Source of the DNA: Pithys albifrons albifrons | Taxonomy: Eukaryota; Chordata; Aves; Passeriformes; Thamnophilidae | NCBI RefSeq assembly: GCF_047495875.1 | Contig: NC_092471.1 | Location: forward strand, 17,443,001 to 17,507,000 | Reading direction: 5' to 3' | DNA length: 64,000 bases | Shown here: positions 23,441 through 37,680 of the stretch, piece by piece | How positions within the stretch are numbered: position 1 is the first letter of the stretch | How the letters are laid out: every line of letters starts with the position of its first letter | Notes under the pieces: generated by a model | Databases searched by the model: none | What the model saw: only the letters and a program-made list of their open reading frames with translations | Told to the model about the DNA's origin: nothing | Translations under genes and position numbers: made by a program

Positions 23441-24757
23441 ATGAAGGCAATAGCTCATCTGATGATTTATTGAGAGAAAACATCATTGATTAAACAAATA
23501 GGTTGCAGTATGGCTTTCTAATGGGAGAAAGAAGAAAAAGGGGGGGAGAACTTACAGCAAAACCACAGTAACAAAAGCCAAACACTTGTAAACAGGAATT
23601 AAACAATCTCCCCTGAAAAAAGGGATATATACAAATTAATTCAGAAAGGTCTATTCTATTTTGAGAATAAAAATAATTCCATTTGCATACTTTACAGAAT
23701 GATTAAGGTTGCTACTTCACTCCATTAAGCTGGGATTCAAATATTCAGAAGCACTTCTGCAAGACAACTTTGTTCACCCAGATAGTGATAACTTATCACC
23801 CAGGAAAAGCAGCATTTTAAGGAAACTGAAAGAGCACCATGAAGCTTAACCTCATTTTTTTTCTGCAACTTTTTGTCAGAGTAATAGCCAAAATAACCAC
23901 TTTGGAAAGTCTCCTTTTGATACCACAGTGCTTCTTAGGAGTAGTCAAGGACTTGTCTAAAACAAGTCTTGATCTCCACCTGATTTAAACAAAAGTAAAC
24001 CAAATTCATTGTCACTGATGGGTCTCAACTGTCTTCTTCAAAACCTTTTATTTCTACCTGACAGGGTTTTATTTGTATGTTTTCTACTTAAATGGACTTG
24101 GAAAACTCCAAGAAGTTGTGAAAAATGCAAAACTGACCCTTAACAATCAATTGGAAAGTCTGATGTACCGATATTTAACAATCTCAATAATCCTCTTTTG
24201 GAAGAGAGTGGCTTATAAAGTCCAAACAATAACAAACTCAGCCCAAGAATGCAGAGATTCACCTGGACATGGAGCTGCTGTGAGAGAAGAGGGACAGGGG
24301 GAATAGAAAAGGAGAAAAGACAAGTTAGAGTGGTGACTAACTTTCCTTGAGGATGTAGGAAACACAGACGGGATGTTACTGACACTCAATACTGAGCTCT
24401 GAGAGGGCGATCACAGGTCTGAAATAGTATCTTGTAAGAGACCCTGGGGGAGACATGACTGGTCACGTTATCATTCCAGGCTAATGTTGGGAGCTGCAAG
24501 CTCACAGGCTCAGGTTTCCTGTCCCCAGGGGAGGATGTGGCTGAGAGGGTCTTTCTGAGGACAAGGCAACACTCAGCACTGGGAAGGGGCCTCCAACAGC
24601 AGATGTGGATGTGGAGCCGGCCAAACACATCTGGGGCAGTGCAAGGGAAAGAAAGGGGGATGCTCTTCCCACTCTCAGAGAAAGCAAAATTGCCCTAAAA
24701 CTAAGGAGCACTGCCATACCTGGGCCAAGCTAGCCCCTGCCAGCCTCCTAATCACAC

Positions 24758-25068
24758 CGATAGAATCCTGGAATCATTCAGGTTGGAAAAGCCCTCTGAG
24801 ACCACCAAGTCCAGCCATCAATCTAGCACCACCAAACCATGTCCTCAAGTGCCACAACCACATGTTTTTTGAACACTTCCAGGGATGGCATCTCCACCAC
24901 TTGCCTGGGCAAGCCTGGGCAGCCTGTTTCAGTGCTTGACAGCCCTTTCCATGAAGAAATTTTTCCTAATATCTAATCTAAACCTCTCCTGGCACAACCT
25001 GAGGCCATTTCCTCTCCCCCTGTCAGTTGTTACCTGGGAGAAGAGACTGACACCCACAGGTGGGTCAC
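24758..25068 (-). mobile_element. CR1 LINE, 3' end (about 310 bp), antisense
   Basis: Reads CR1 backwards on the plus strand: the terminal ATAGAATCCTGGAATCATT, then GGTTGGAAAAGCCCTCTGAG, ACCAAGTCCAGCC, TTCCAGGGATGG and GAAATTTTTCCTAATATC. These are the reverse complements of the 3' UTR and the last ORF2 codons. The plus-strand frame at 24885-25100 is an antisense shadow of ORF2, not a gene. Confidence 0.93.
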
Positions 25069-28000
25069 GTCACCAGCTCAACACACTCATTTATGCTTAG
25101 TTGAAAATAAAACCTTCTATATATGGGAAATTGGATGTTTCCAGTGTTACATCCTCTATGGGAACAAAGCTCTTGTCACAGAACCTCCTCTAAAGCAAAA
25201 TGCTCTATGCCAATGCCTATGCAAAACCGAGGATGTTCAGGGCCAACTCATTGGCAAGGCAGCAGCTGTCAGTTTTTCTTATCCCTTGTTTGCCCAGAGA
25301 GCTGGCAGGTGACCTCCATGCCAGGTATGGAGCTAGAAAATGCTGCCTATATGCAGGCAGCTGAGAAGCCTTGCCTGGAACACCTGGAAAACTGAAGTTC
25401 TCAGACATCAACAACATTTAATGCTACTAAAATAGTGTTAAAAGACTTATTTTCTGGTATATTTCCATGCCCCTGGTAGTGGATGTACAGTTGTTTTTTA
25501 ACATGTGTACTGCTCTAATTTTGAACAGCTGTTTCTCTTTCTGTGCTTGACAGGAGTCTTAGGGGATACATGCTGAAGAAGTAAAATAAAAGCCAGCTTC
25601 TTGAAAGCTGATACCTCAGCTAGGCTCAGGTTCTTGCTTCTTGAGAAGCTACTTTATCACAGTATGAATCTTACTCTTGTATGGCCCGAAATATCTGCTC
25701 AGGGACTTACAATTAAACTCCTAAACCCACATTTATGCAACAAGAAAAGCAAATACCTTGATCTTGTGAATGTTAATTTCTCATTGCCTGGCTGTAAAAA
25801 TCTGAATTTTATACTACTATATCTATGCATCATACCTTTATGTTTTCCTACATATAACCCATTGCCTGCTTAACTCCACTGTGAGAGAATGAGGTGCTGA
25901 GGAAAGGCTACAAGGAATAAGATGGCTAAATAGAAAAACAGATGCTAGAAACTGAATGCTTAATTGGGAGATAATTTTCTTAGGAACTGAAAATTCTTCA
26001 GATAATTTTTATTATTTTCTCTTACGGTGTTTGAATTCTCATAGACCTCTCTTGAGCATTTATCTTACAGGGCTGTCAGAATGTGCAAATTACATAACTC
26101 TCATAGATCAAATTTTAAACAATGATATCCATTATCTTTTAAAAAAAGAAAGAAAAGAGAACACCATTGTAAAAACAAGTTGCAGCTGAACTGTTCTGAG
26201 CTTAAATTTGTTGGATATTTCCAATTATAAGGCACTTCAAGAGAAGGGGAAAATATGCTTAAAAGATTTGTACCAGGATTTACAATGGGTTTTTGTGCTA
26301 CAACCCTTGTGCAGAGATGCTCAGGCAAAGAAGCAGAGGAGGAGACTATATTTCATCTTGAGAATAACTTTAGAAGCTCTGTGAAAATTTTGTGTATCAT
26401 GGCCTGAGCATGACTGAGCCAGATGTAAAGAGACCAACTCTAGTGTAAGAGGAGCCTTTTTCCTTAGGCCTATGGAACACAGGGCTCTATATTTTTGAAT
26501 ATTCTTGTGTGAGAACTGTACTTTCAAATAGCAGAAATATTCAGCATACATGATGTGCTGCCATATAGTTACACAGGTGTCTGATTTCTCTTGTGGATCT
26601 TGACTAAGGCCTGTGTGTACATATGTGTTTGTTCCTACATCAAAAATGTGCTCATGCTTTGTGTGAAATCTTGTGCCCCTTCAGCTTCTCATATCCAAAG
26701 AGAAATAATGTTCCTAAGGTTCCTGTGAAAAATAAATGCAAAAAAAATTTTCTCTCTAAGTTTTATTGTGCCCACATGACAATAGCTTGTGTTTTATCTA
26801 CATCAGAAGACATTTTCATTTATTCTCCCTCCCCCTACCCATTATAAAACACATGCTCTGCAAAGCAATGTAAAACAAAACCTGGGGAAATACAGCAGCT
26901 TTAGCCAGAATTTTCAGAAAAATATGGGTTTTGTTTTCTTGCACTTTCCTGGGTGACTTGTCAAGTCAAATAGTGTCAGTCACATCTGATTAGGAGACTT
27001 TATGACTCCCAGACATAAAGCTACATGACTGATGCACCTCATGCAATGCACTGAAAGATGACTCACCCTCTGGGAAACTTAAAACAATGCACTTCCCAAA
27101 AAGCTTAACCCTTAATGCTCAGAGTCCAGATCTGCTTCCATCACAGTGATAGAACAGAGGACAACCACTGATTTCAGGGTGTAAAGAAGCAGCATGGCTT
27201 TACAGAAAGAGATCTTATTTAGTAAAAGTTTTGAAGAGTCTGCTGCTGAGTTTTTGGCTTGGTATTAACCAGGCCTTATAAATATCATACCACCCCTTAT
27301 AAAAACTCTTTTCAATAAAATACTTTTTTTTTTTTTTACAAATCTAGAATATTGTGCTCAGAACTCCATGGAACAGGTTGGGGTTTTATATCATTTATGC
27401 AGCCTGCCAGTTTGCAAAGTTATGTGTACATTGCATTTTGTGTTGAAGGTTTATTAGCAATGGTCATAAACATCTGCAGCTATTGAGGCTCTGTAATTGA
27501 AACAACAGTAGACAGTTCAGAAAGAAACAATTGATGAGTCATCATGGTTTTACCAAAGAACTTTTTCTGCCTAAATGAGATGTTTTAGTAAATATTAATT
27601 GGATGATGAAACATTTGGGGACAGATCACATTCATTCCCACCTATGGTTCTCTCCCGCTATTATTTAAACTTAACAATGAGACAGAGAGGCTCTGAGATA
27701 TGTTTTTTGAGTAGAAACAATTCTCATGAGATTTTAAAAGTAATTTACTACTTATTTTATGTAAGAAAAGACTCACACAAGGCAATATACACATGGTATT
27801 ATTCCTCACAGATTTCTGTTTTCTTTGATAAAGGCTGTTCCTGATGTCTACTTAAATATAATCTAACAGCACAGAGACAGTAACAAATTTCAACATTAGC
27901 TATTGCTGTATCATAAAGTAATATTATTTCCTTGCTTTGCATGATGCCTAGAATGTAAGTAAGTAAGTAAATAAGTAAGTAAGTAAATAAATAAATAAAT

Positions 28001-28848
28001 ATAGTGCACACTGTTTATCTGCATAATCTTCATTTTAGCTAGTCCATCTATTTCAAAATAAACCATTGTTGTGAGTGTAATCTCTAAGGATCTGTTCTCT
28101 GTTGCTTAATAATCATTCTATCAATGACTTAGGGAAAAAATCAAGCATAAATTCATTACTGATAAAAAATATAAACTGAGGAAATGTTCACCAAAGAAGA
28201 CTAGAGCAGTAATACAAAGGAAGCTGGATGGCTTGGTAAATTAGGCACAATGAACAAATACACATTTCAGTAGAGCAAAATCCCAAACCTGGAAATGACA
28301 TATGAAGGCCACAACAACAAGATGAGGAATCTCTCTGAGGGACTGCCAACTTGGAAAAATAGTTTGTGGGATTGTGGATGGAAATGAGACCCCCTCCATA
28401 ATAAAATAACCAAGAGGGCCTGTGTAATCTTGGGTCATGTAAGCAGCAGAACCTCAAGGAACAGAGGGTTGTATTACCTTTATACCCAGTATTGGTGCTA
28501 CTGCTCTATGATCTGTGCACAGTTCTGGCATTTCCAGTTCAAAAACAATGCTGGAGAATCCAAGAGTCAAGTGAAGAGGCACATAATTGAGTAAAAGGCA
28601 GGAAAACATGCTTGTGGTGAATTACTCCATCAGATCAACCTATTTAGCTCCTGTCAAAAAAGACCACCTGACTTGATCATAGCCCCTGCAGAGTACCTTC
28701 AAACCCATGACATCAATGAAAGAGTTAGGTCCTGAGTCTGGAAGAAAAAAAATAATGCTCACATTAAAGGTAACTAGACACTAGAAACCACTCTAAGAAC
28801 CATCATTAACTCCAATTTGTCCCTTACAGCTGTTAGTTGGCAAAAAAA
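25069..28848. other. Unique non-coding DNA, no gene recognised
   Basis: Holds a short hairpin (GCTGCCT at 25342-25348, AGGCAGC at 25355-25361), a T run at 27327-27339 and the TAAG/TAAA microsatellite listed separately. Open frames are under 95 codons and unremarkable. Confidence 0.55.
27955..28001 (+). repeat. (TAAG)n/(TAAA)n microsatellite
   Basis: About eleven tetranucleotide units that change from mostly TAAG on the left to TAAA on the right, with one TAAA interrupting the TAAG block. It is probably length-variable. The minus-strand frame crossing it, rich in Tyr and Leu, is a by-product. Confidence 0.9.
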
Positions 28849-29068
28849 TCACAGAATCAATTAGACTGGAAAAGGCCTCTGAGATTTCTGTGTGCAACCT
28901 GTGACCAGTCACCACCTTGTCAACTAGACCAAAGCACTGAGTGTCACATTCAGTCATTTCCTGAAAACCTTCAGGGACAGTGACTCCAGTAACTCCTCTG
29001 AGCAGCCCATTCCAATGTGTAATCACCCTTTGCGTGAAAGAAATTCCTTCTGAGGTTCAAGAAATCCT
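28849..29068 (-). mobile_element. CR1 LINE, degenerate 3' end, antisense
   Basis: Starts with TCACAGAATCAATTAGACTG and GAAAAGGCCTCTGAGAT, later CCTTCAGGGACAGTGACTCC and AGCAGCCCATTCCAATG. These are the reverse complements of CR1 3' sequence, but with many substitutions, so this is an old copy. It is followed by two exact 11-base tandem units AAATCCTAAGA (29062-29083). Confidence 0.85.
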
Positions 29069-31833
29069 AAGAAAATCCTAAGAAAAAGACTGACAGAACA
29101 CTTTCACCTCTGTGAGCACTGCAAAAAAGGCTCAAGAGCAATTGTTCCCAATGGGAATGGAAAAACTGGAGCAAGGGAATCTTACGAGCCTCATGGTATT
29201 GATTTACTCAGCAGGGAGTAAATACTGAGGGACCACTGCCTATCCCTGCCAGTCAAGGCTGCCACATGCACTGGTGTAGAAGAGACCAGAAACATATGAC
29301 ATTTCAGTGAAGAGAGGAGAAGATTTACAAATCTATTTGCTGAAAAGAAGTTGCATTTAGTTGTTAAAATCCAATCCAATGTTTTACAACTGCTGAATTT
29401 ATTTGGCTCTTCTGGGAAGCCAGGATTAAAAACCAGCCACTAGTAGCTTTTACTTGTATTTAATCTGTTATTGTACCATGTGAGGAGACTGGGAGTTACC
29501 CCAGCATCATGCCATCTGCATTAGGAAAACCTGCTACAGCATTTGAGGTTTGAAAGCAGACAATGACTGATCAACTGTTCATTACACCACTGTACCGTTC
29601 TCTTATTTGCTTGTGTTCTTAAACCAGGAATAGAAAGATGAGATGCTGTGAGCAGACAGACTCCTCTGCAGTTGCAACCTGAGAGCAAAATGACACTCCA
29701 TGATAAATTCCCACCTGCATCAAACACTCTTATCTTCTTCCCATTTCTTGTGCCCTCTCCCACTCATCTGGAACTGAACACTTCCCCTTTGTTTTATCTT
29801 ATCTTGAAAACAAGGAAATGCCACAAGTTACATGTCAATATGACCTCTGTGAACTAGGAAAAAGCTGTCTAATGTAATGCCTTGTGGCTCCATTAAACCA
29901 ATTAAAGATGCATCTGGAATTCTAGCACTGTTGGGAAAAGAAAATATGCTTTAGGCTGTGAGTTTAAAAAAATGTAAGGAGACTAGGGATAAAGGCTTAC
30001 TATGTTACTTATAGATCCTTCATAAGCTGAGCTTACACAATAAACTTTAACCTCCTTTTTCCCATTCTATGTATTTCAGGGCTTAAATTGAAAATGTTAT
30101 CATTTTAGGCAAGCTGAAGGTTAACTGGGTAATCGGGAAGTGACCTCTAAAAAAATGGTTAGAAATTTTTTTCCATAGTTTTGAATTCAATGAAACAATA
30201 AGCAAGATGAAACATTTGTATTCATGAGATTTCATTGCTTTATCAGTGTACAGACTCCTTGCCCTGTGGAGGACTGGGGACTGAGTTTTACCTACAGCTT
30301 TTGTCTTATACTGCCATATTAGACTATATTTTATGCCAGTAAAAGCTAAGATACATTAAATAAATACTCTTCTAGGGCAGAACAGAGCCTGATAGGTCCT
30401 GTTCTTGACTGGGCATCCCACATTGACCATACTCCAGTGTATAGCAGAGCAGGACTGAGGTGGAGGAGCAAAGCAGGACCCTGGTTCTCTCCAAGGACAC
30501 CTAAAATAATTGTGCAGTCTATGGACTGTGCAGAAAAAGTTATGAAAGAATATCTTGAAAGTTCTGCTCTCCTGCAGTTGACACAGAGCTGTGAGAGGCA
30601 TCAGCATCAGAGCTAGGGGTGACCAAGTCCGAGAAGCACTAAGCATCCAGATGAGCTTCCTAATTGGGATCCTTATTTACCAGAAAGGACCCAAGTTTCC
30701 TAATGTTGTGGAGACAGAAAAAGTCACTTGTTTTTGTAACATTAAGCAAAGTCAAACAGACCTTAAAAACATCTCGTGGGCTTTGGAGAATGAAGGAAGA
30801 TGATGTTCCTGCATGAATCTTGCCCTGCTGATGTTCAGACTTAAACTGAAAACAGATTACATTAGATATGTACCACCCAGATAAATGCATTTTCACTGGG
30901 TAAATTAATCCAGAGACCTTTCCCACACACAGTGGTAGCAGCAGTACACACAGCTGTGGCGGAGGATGTCACCTAATTAAACAGATAAGTTGGTATGAAC
31001 TTTAATATGGGCACTTGTATTAAGATCTCTTACACATCAGACCAGTTTTTTTGCTCTTTGTATAAAGAAAAAGAATGCTCACGGTGATATGTCTGGTCCC
31101 TGACTACAACAGTATAACAACAGTGTAATTTCTGGGTGCACATAATGCACCAGGATCAGCAAGGTTTGACAGAACTTTACCTTTGACTACCTTCAACTTT
31201 AGTGACCTTTGATAATAGGAAAATCATTAGCAAAATAATGCATAATGTAACAGAGGTATTTGCAGTTTACCTGAAAATGGTAGATATTTTTTTAATTTCC
31301 ATAGCACTGGGGAGGTCAAGAAGCCACTTCCCTGTGGGCCTGTCTGACTGCAGAGGATCTGCAGTCACTTCGTGGCCACATCTGGAGATACTTGATCTTG
31401 CATGAAAAGAATTGGTGAATTTGATGAATGCTTACTCAGATGAAGTCTGAAGACCTGCCCTCAGGTATGGCAACAAGAGGCATGTGCAGGTATCCCACAG
31501 AAACACAAATACTGCCCCAGTAAATGGCATTAAAGTGGAATTGCATTTCACAAGCTTCATTCTCATTCCAGGGGAAATCCAACACATTTACTACTCTGAA
31601 TGCAGAGGGACAGCACTAGCAAATTCTCTGCCAATGTAATGTAACTCTTCCAAGAGTAGAAGACAGTTTTGATTCTACAGCCAGCATGCTGTAACTGCTC
31701 ATAAGGGAAGGAAATAATCTCTCCATGAAAGACAGTTGAGGTGGAGATCATCTGCCAATAAATTAACTCAGATCAACTTACCATGAGGTAAATCACTTGT
31801 CTTGGTCAGGGACAACACTCCCAAAATGAATTA
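29069..31833. other. Unique non-coding DNA, no gene recognised
   Basis: Nothing beyond short open frames (the longest 96 codons, 30356-30646 minus) and ordinary A+T-rich unique sequence was seen. Confidence 0.5.
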
Positions 31834-31908
31834 CACAATCACAGAATACCCTTAGGTGGAAGGTGCCCACAAAGATCAGCAAAATCCACCTGGCACCAAA
31901 CTGTGCCA
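31834..31908 (-). mobile_element. CR1 fragment, 3' terminus only, antisense
   Basis: CAATCACAGAATACCCTTAG followed by GGTGGAAGGTGCCCACAAAG and ATCAGCAAAATCCACCTGG resembles the reverse complement of the last ~70 bases of CR1. The match is short and diverged, so this is the least certain of the CR1 calls. Confidence 0.6.
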
Positions 31909-34900
31909 CATTAAAACGGGCCAGAGTTTTACACACAATCAGTTAGAAAGCACCTGCCATCACAGCTTAGATACTGTGTGTGTGTCAGCAGGAGCTGTCA
32001 CAGTGCACCTCTGTCTGGTTTGAACCCCATCTTAGTGCTATTTACTCACAGTCTTGAGTCTGATCAACCCTGTTCCCCTGGTGGGCAGCCACTGGGTATT
32101 GCTCTGTTCAGCTCTTCAGGGTGACAAGGATGAATATGAAAAGAATTGGAAAGAAGTGGATAGTAAGAAAATGCTGTGTACTGATAACAACAACAAACCC
32201 AACAGACACTCTAGTAGCAAATGGCTGCTTTTTGGTATTGCACCTGGCTGGGACATTTTCTCTGAAAAATAACAAATCAGTAAATCACAGTAAGGCAGTT
32301 GGAAGAGAAGTGTAACTTCCAACTAAACCACTAAGCCTTATCTGCTATAGATAAGTGGGACCCAGATTAAGGAGATCACTAACTTTAGAGACAGGTAGCA
32401 TGGAGAGGAGGAGCAAAAGATGTTGCCTCTCCCTCTGGACCAACACAGTAGCAAGGGCATAGAAGCAACAAACTTGAGACAAACTTTTTACTGAAAGAAA
32501 AGAATACTTAACTCAGATTTTCAATCAAATGCTTCACTCCTTACACTTTCATCAACAGCTTCAAAAGAAACAGTTTGCACCAGTTGTGTAAAAAAATTGA
32601 CATGAAAGACTGCACTCAGTGCAAAATACTGTGGGCAAGAAGAAATGAGCACCTTGAAAGCCTTTCTCTATTCCCTCACTATTTGAAGTTAAAATTTGAC
32701 TACATTTTTGGCTACAGAAAAGCATAATAAGTAGCTCTGAGTAACTGCTATTTCCATCCTCTAAAACAAAATACATGGATTACCTTTCCTAAAACTGTAT
32801 TCTATGAAGCATCATTGGTCTCAGAAAAGAGATAAATGTTTATGTAACATCAGTGGAAACAAAGCAAGGATGTTATTATTCTGTATTAATTTTTTTCATA
32901 TATTCCAAAAATCTTTTTAAATAGGAGAATACATATCAGCCTCTATTTTAATAGGAAATTTTAAGGCAATACGAAATGCATTTAGCTACTCTGCAGAATG
33001 AGTAATTTTAAAAACATTTACTCTGAAAGAGAATGAAGATATTCCTTCCTGCTTCTTCCTCACACCATACATGTACAAAAAGAAATGTTTTGAGAAAATT
33101 ACTTTAATATTTCTATTCTTCTTATAATAGAATCCTTGTTGCCAAGGCAGTACTCAGAGCACAGTAGCACATTTCTGTGGCTGGCAGGTGAAGGCATATT
33201 GATGCTGAACTTTGCAGCATGCTTTGTAAACTGAGAAAATGGAAATGTGAATCAAAACAAGGAAATGTAATTACTGGTCACAGAGAAAGGTGCTGGTGTG
33301 TCAAGCCTCTTGCAGGGGAAGAGTCACAAGTAACTGATGCTGCAGGAGCTTGGCAATGCAGGTGTGAAATTCTCTGAAGCAGGACACCCCAAACAGCAGG
33401 GGTTTGGCACTGGTCAGAGAGGAAGGGCAGGAGGGGAATTAAGCATTTGCCCAGCTAAGGGAAGAGTATGGTGGCAACTACAAGTAATTCTGCAAGTATT
33501 ATTTGAGAGTGCTGTAACTCATCATCTCCACTGTCTTCCCCAGATATGTCTGGGACTGTGTTGAGTCAAAACACTTTTAATTTGCCAGACAGAGAAGCCA
33601 GTGGCAAAATGCTGGTAATACCTTGTCCAACCCAAGTAGGCCTGCAGAGCAGTTTTTCCCTCTTGGTGTGCTGCAAGTTCACAGACTCAAGATGCATGTA
33701 ATAACATCCTTAAATTCCTGTTTCTCCTAAGGATCAGAGCTTTGCACTATGAACTCCTGTGCTGGCCATCTGTTGTCTTACAATCCTTTAATGCACTTGA
33801 AGGTGTGAAGAAAGGACAGATTTCTCTAGAAATGGTGAATCACCAGAGATAAGCAACAGAGGGGAAGTTCTACAGCTCTGCAAGGTCTTAAATGGAACTG
33901 TTCATCACAGCCCACAGTGCCCAGACATAAAAAGGACCACTGGTAACTGTCTCTCTTAGTGTGAAAACTGTATTTATCCTTGAGAAACAAGCAGCATATT
34001 CCTGTGTTTTTCAGATTTCATCTTCATGTAGTCAGACACAGGACCCAGTTACTGCTGTATAAATTATTCCCATAGGATTGTACAAAACAAGTATCATATT
34101 CAAAGAACTGCTTTAAATTACAACCTCCAGTGGTCTCTGCTGTTCTCTTTATCCTCTTCTTCTGAACAATCGTACTTACCATGTGCTGTGTGTGATGTTC
34201 AATATCACATCCATTAAGGTCTTTATTTCTGGCAACAATTAGCATATGCTTCTAGCTCTTGCTGCTCTGTGATAGGCCACGTAAGAGAGGTAGAAGCCAA
34301 TCTGACAAGTATGAAGTTATTTAAAAGGTCTTATTTGCAATTATGAAAAAAATATAGAAAACCGCCCCCACAATTTATATAAAACTCAATTGATAATGAA
34401 TTTCCATCATCCTGTGTTTATAGAATAAGGTTTACAACAGACTACTGTTGATTTTGTGTGTGGAAAGGTTTGGGGTTTTTCCTTGATGACACTTTTCTTC
34501 TAAAGCAGTGTTTTGATGTCTGCTGCTCCAGGGTATTTTTATCATCATGGCCCTGTAAATACACACATGTAAAACATCTAAACTATCAGAAATATTCTCT
34601 TTAGAAATACTGCATGTATGTGATACAACATCTCATCCAGGAATCACTTCCTTGTGACCAGTACTTTATAATGTGATTATTTATTTCAGCATTTTCTACA
34701 GGACTAGTAACACCTTGGCTGCTCAAAGACAGTCCACTATTTTACACAGACTGTTCAGTTACTTAGTAGATCTACAACTCCTGCATCTGCAGATAGAGCA
34801 CACTTGCCTATATTTGGGTATATTCACTTCTGGGGTTCTTTGAGTATAAGGAAAGGGAAGAAACATATAACCTGGAACATGTTGCTCAGAAGATTATCCC

Positions 34901-35249
34901 ACGGACAAGCAGCAAATTGGTCTGTGGCTCCAGAATTAAAACTGAACTGAGCTGACAACCACATCATTCTATAGGTCATGAATTTTAATGAGTCTGGAGT
35001 TCGTTGATAGTTGCAAAAACGTTCAGTGAAACTGCACCAAAGCTTCCTTTGTATCACTTGTAAATATTTGGCATTTATTTCATCAAGGAAAGGAAATATT
35101 TAAACAGTATCTTTTTGATCAAGACTTCATCTCACCTGCTCCTGGTGCTATTAGTTCAACTAAGTATTTTAGGATTATATTAATATATAACTATGATAAG
35201 AAACAAATACCCTTCCTATTTCATGATATAGTTTGAGAGATCCTTTCTA

Positions 35250-35308
35250 GCTCATCCAATGCAAGTGCTCATCCAATGCATTCCTTTCCACTGAAAGGGA
35301 AAGGAATG
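35250..35308. repeat. 17-bp tandem duplication followed by an 11-bp perfect hairpin
   Basis: GCTCATCCAATGCA occurs at 35250-35263 and again at 35267-35280, a period of 17 bases. Overlapping the end of the second copy is CATTCCTTTCC (35279-35289), an 8-base loop and its exact reverse complement GGAAAGGAATG (35298-35308). The structure could arise by replication slippage at a quasi-palindrome. Confidence 0.8.
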
Positions 35309-37429
35309 AAAGATAGGGCATCTTGAGCTTTTTGTTCTTCAAAAAAGATCTCCAAAACAAATACAATGTGAAGTTCCAGTAGGTGACAAACTTTGTCTTT
35401 GTCTGATGTCATTCAGTCTTTTTCTTCTCATTGCTTAGTCAGGATTCTCTAACCACAGATTGCAAGTGTCTCACCTAACATTTCCACAGATGTGGTTATT
35501 CCTGAGGACAGTATTCATAAGGACCAGTTCAAACCAGAGTACAGAGATGTCAGGAAATCATACAACACAATTACTGTGTTTTGAGAAGCCTCTGCTTTTC
35601 TGTGGGAAATCTGCAAATTCCTAAGAGGATATTCACCCAGTGAGATTGACCTTTATCACATTTTGAGAGCAAAATCTGCCTTGATTCACTATACTGAAAT
35701 AATCAAGACAACAGTTGACTAAAACCAGAGTCCTAAGTCCAAATACAAATGAATGAAACCACTTTTAACATTGCTGAATTCTGATTACAAACATTAAGAG
35801 CATCTGGCTTGTCTGAACATCAGAAAACCTGAGCATTTATTCATTTATCAGATTCAGGCTTAGGAACCTGATTTGAAGTGATTATATTTTGTAATACCTT
35901 GTGATACAGCTGATTGAGGAATCCAATCACACTTAAGGTGGTAAACATTCCTTGACTTTAAAAAGACATAGCAAAATCTTTTTGTTCTCTTCCAGTTCTT
36001 CTATTGCTCTCATCATAACATCAGACTGGAAACCCGTCAGGAGCCTGATTTCCTATATCTACCCAGATGGAAAACACTGTAAAAATCTGCAAATATCCGG
36101 GGCAAATTAATGCCTTTATTTTGTCCTGATTTTGGAAGGCCTTTTGACTGTTAATGGTGATATCCAATATCAAAGTATTAAGTCTTTTATTTTATGAAGT
36201 GTAGCCCTTGCAAGACATATATACTGCATGCTAAAGTGCAATGTTTAAACCAGTTCATAAGTGCTGAGGCACCTGCTTTTTGACAGACAAAATCATGAAA
36301 GCAGCTCATGAAGCCAAGTATCTTCATGTTCACAATGTCATCTAACCTGCAGAAATAAGAACAAACCAATTCATTACTCCTATGGGGAATCTGGATCCAC
36401 AATTAAACCTACACAGACGGAAATATGTCATTTCTGACAAGCCACTTTTTTTCAATTGGCACTTCTCAACATCCTGTGATTCACATTGTCTACAAGTTCT
36501 TGTATAGACCCAGCAGAGAAGATCCTGAGTCACAAATAGCATTTCTGATAGACAAAATAATAGTCATAAATATGTGGCAATAAAGCCACATAACAGTACC
36601 CTAATAACCTGGCCTAGAGGAAGACATCAGCACCTTAACGAACATTAATCACTAAGAAATATGTGCTCATCTCTGCTTTAAGCCGTTCATCATTTAACAT
36701 AATTAATCACCACACTTTGCTCATGTCAAACATTGCTTCACTTTCTTATTTTTGCCACTTCTGAAAGCTACAAAGAAACCCTCCTGCCTGAGGATGTGTC
36801 CTAAACCAAAAGTGGTATTCAGAAGTGAATCCTACTTCCATTAGAGAGGGCAGAACCTGTGATACCAGGGATATCACACAAGTATATCTTCAAGATTCAT
36901 TTGGCCCACAAAAAGGAAGTAGGTAACTTAAAAAAAGAATACCTTTGAAGAATAATCTATGAATCTAAAAAAAAAAACAGAAAAAAGAAATATCTGCTAA
37001 TCCAGGGAAAATATTTTTGTTAACATTCACCAAGCTTGCTTGCATTTACATTTCACTTGTACTGAATCACTAAAAGGGTTAGGAGAGCAGTCAATCAATG
37101 AAGAGGAAAAGCAAAGTTTATGCAGACTATTTTTAGATTTGCAAGCCATATCATGAGGAAGCTCTGGGCACTTGGAACAGCCAGAGAGCACAACGGCTTT
37201 GCAACAAGCCACGGTCCAGATATATCTTCAGGATGACTCTTTCTCTCCAGCTTTGCAGAGAAAATCAATATCTTGTTTTCAGATGTGTAAATGTAGTCGT
37301 CTCTCCAAAGTGCCCCGGTCAGTTTACCACACGTTCAGCAGCTGCTTCTTTCCAGGCTATCCCACGATTCCCAGCCTATGAGGATTGACAAGGCAATGAT
37401 AAACTAATGTGCCCCCTCAGCTCTGTGCA

Positions 37430-37680
37430 CAGCCCATTGTTCCAGCAGCTGAGACCCTCTGCTTCTATTTGCTTTCTCCCACATACATTATTCAACAGCC
37501 CAGGAAAAGGCCAAGAACCTCTTTCATTCAGGAATTCTGTATTAAAATAATCAATTTCAAACTGAAGCGGGGAAAGGAGCCTTGCTACAGGCAAGGCCCA
37601 TTAAATGAGCCACCAGCCTCTGTCATTTGCATTGGAATCATGCTATCATGAGGCAATATATTATTATATTCCTTATCCAT
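37430..37680. promoter_or_regulatory. Candidate enhancer-like block with POU octamer
   Basis: Contains an exact octamer ATTTGCAT (37625-37632) and a homeobox/PBX-like AATAATCAATTTC (37546-37558) in high-complexity sequence without repeats. Frames on both strands (37376-37594 minus; 37409-37651 plus) are unrecognised. Regulatory function is inferred from motifs only. Confidence 0.28.

Larger units (their letters stand above)
17895..24757. other. Unique non-coding DNA with enhancer-like blocks, no gene recognised
   Basis: No retroelement was seen. Blocks near 19.84, 21.17 and 23.2 kb are listed separately. A perfect 8-base inverted repeat GCTGGATA/TATCCAGC with a 7-base loop lies at 19032-19054 and a (CAA)n run at 20094-20115. 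The largest open frames (149 codons at 19698-20147 minus; 134 codons at 21794-22198 plus) show no recognisable domain. Confidence 0.55.
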
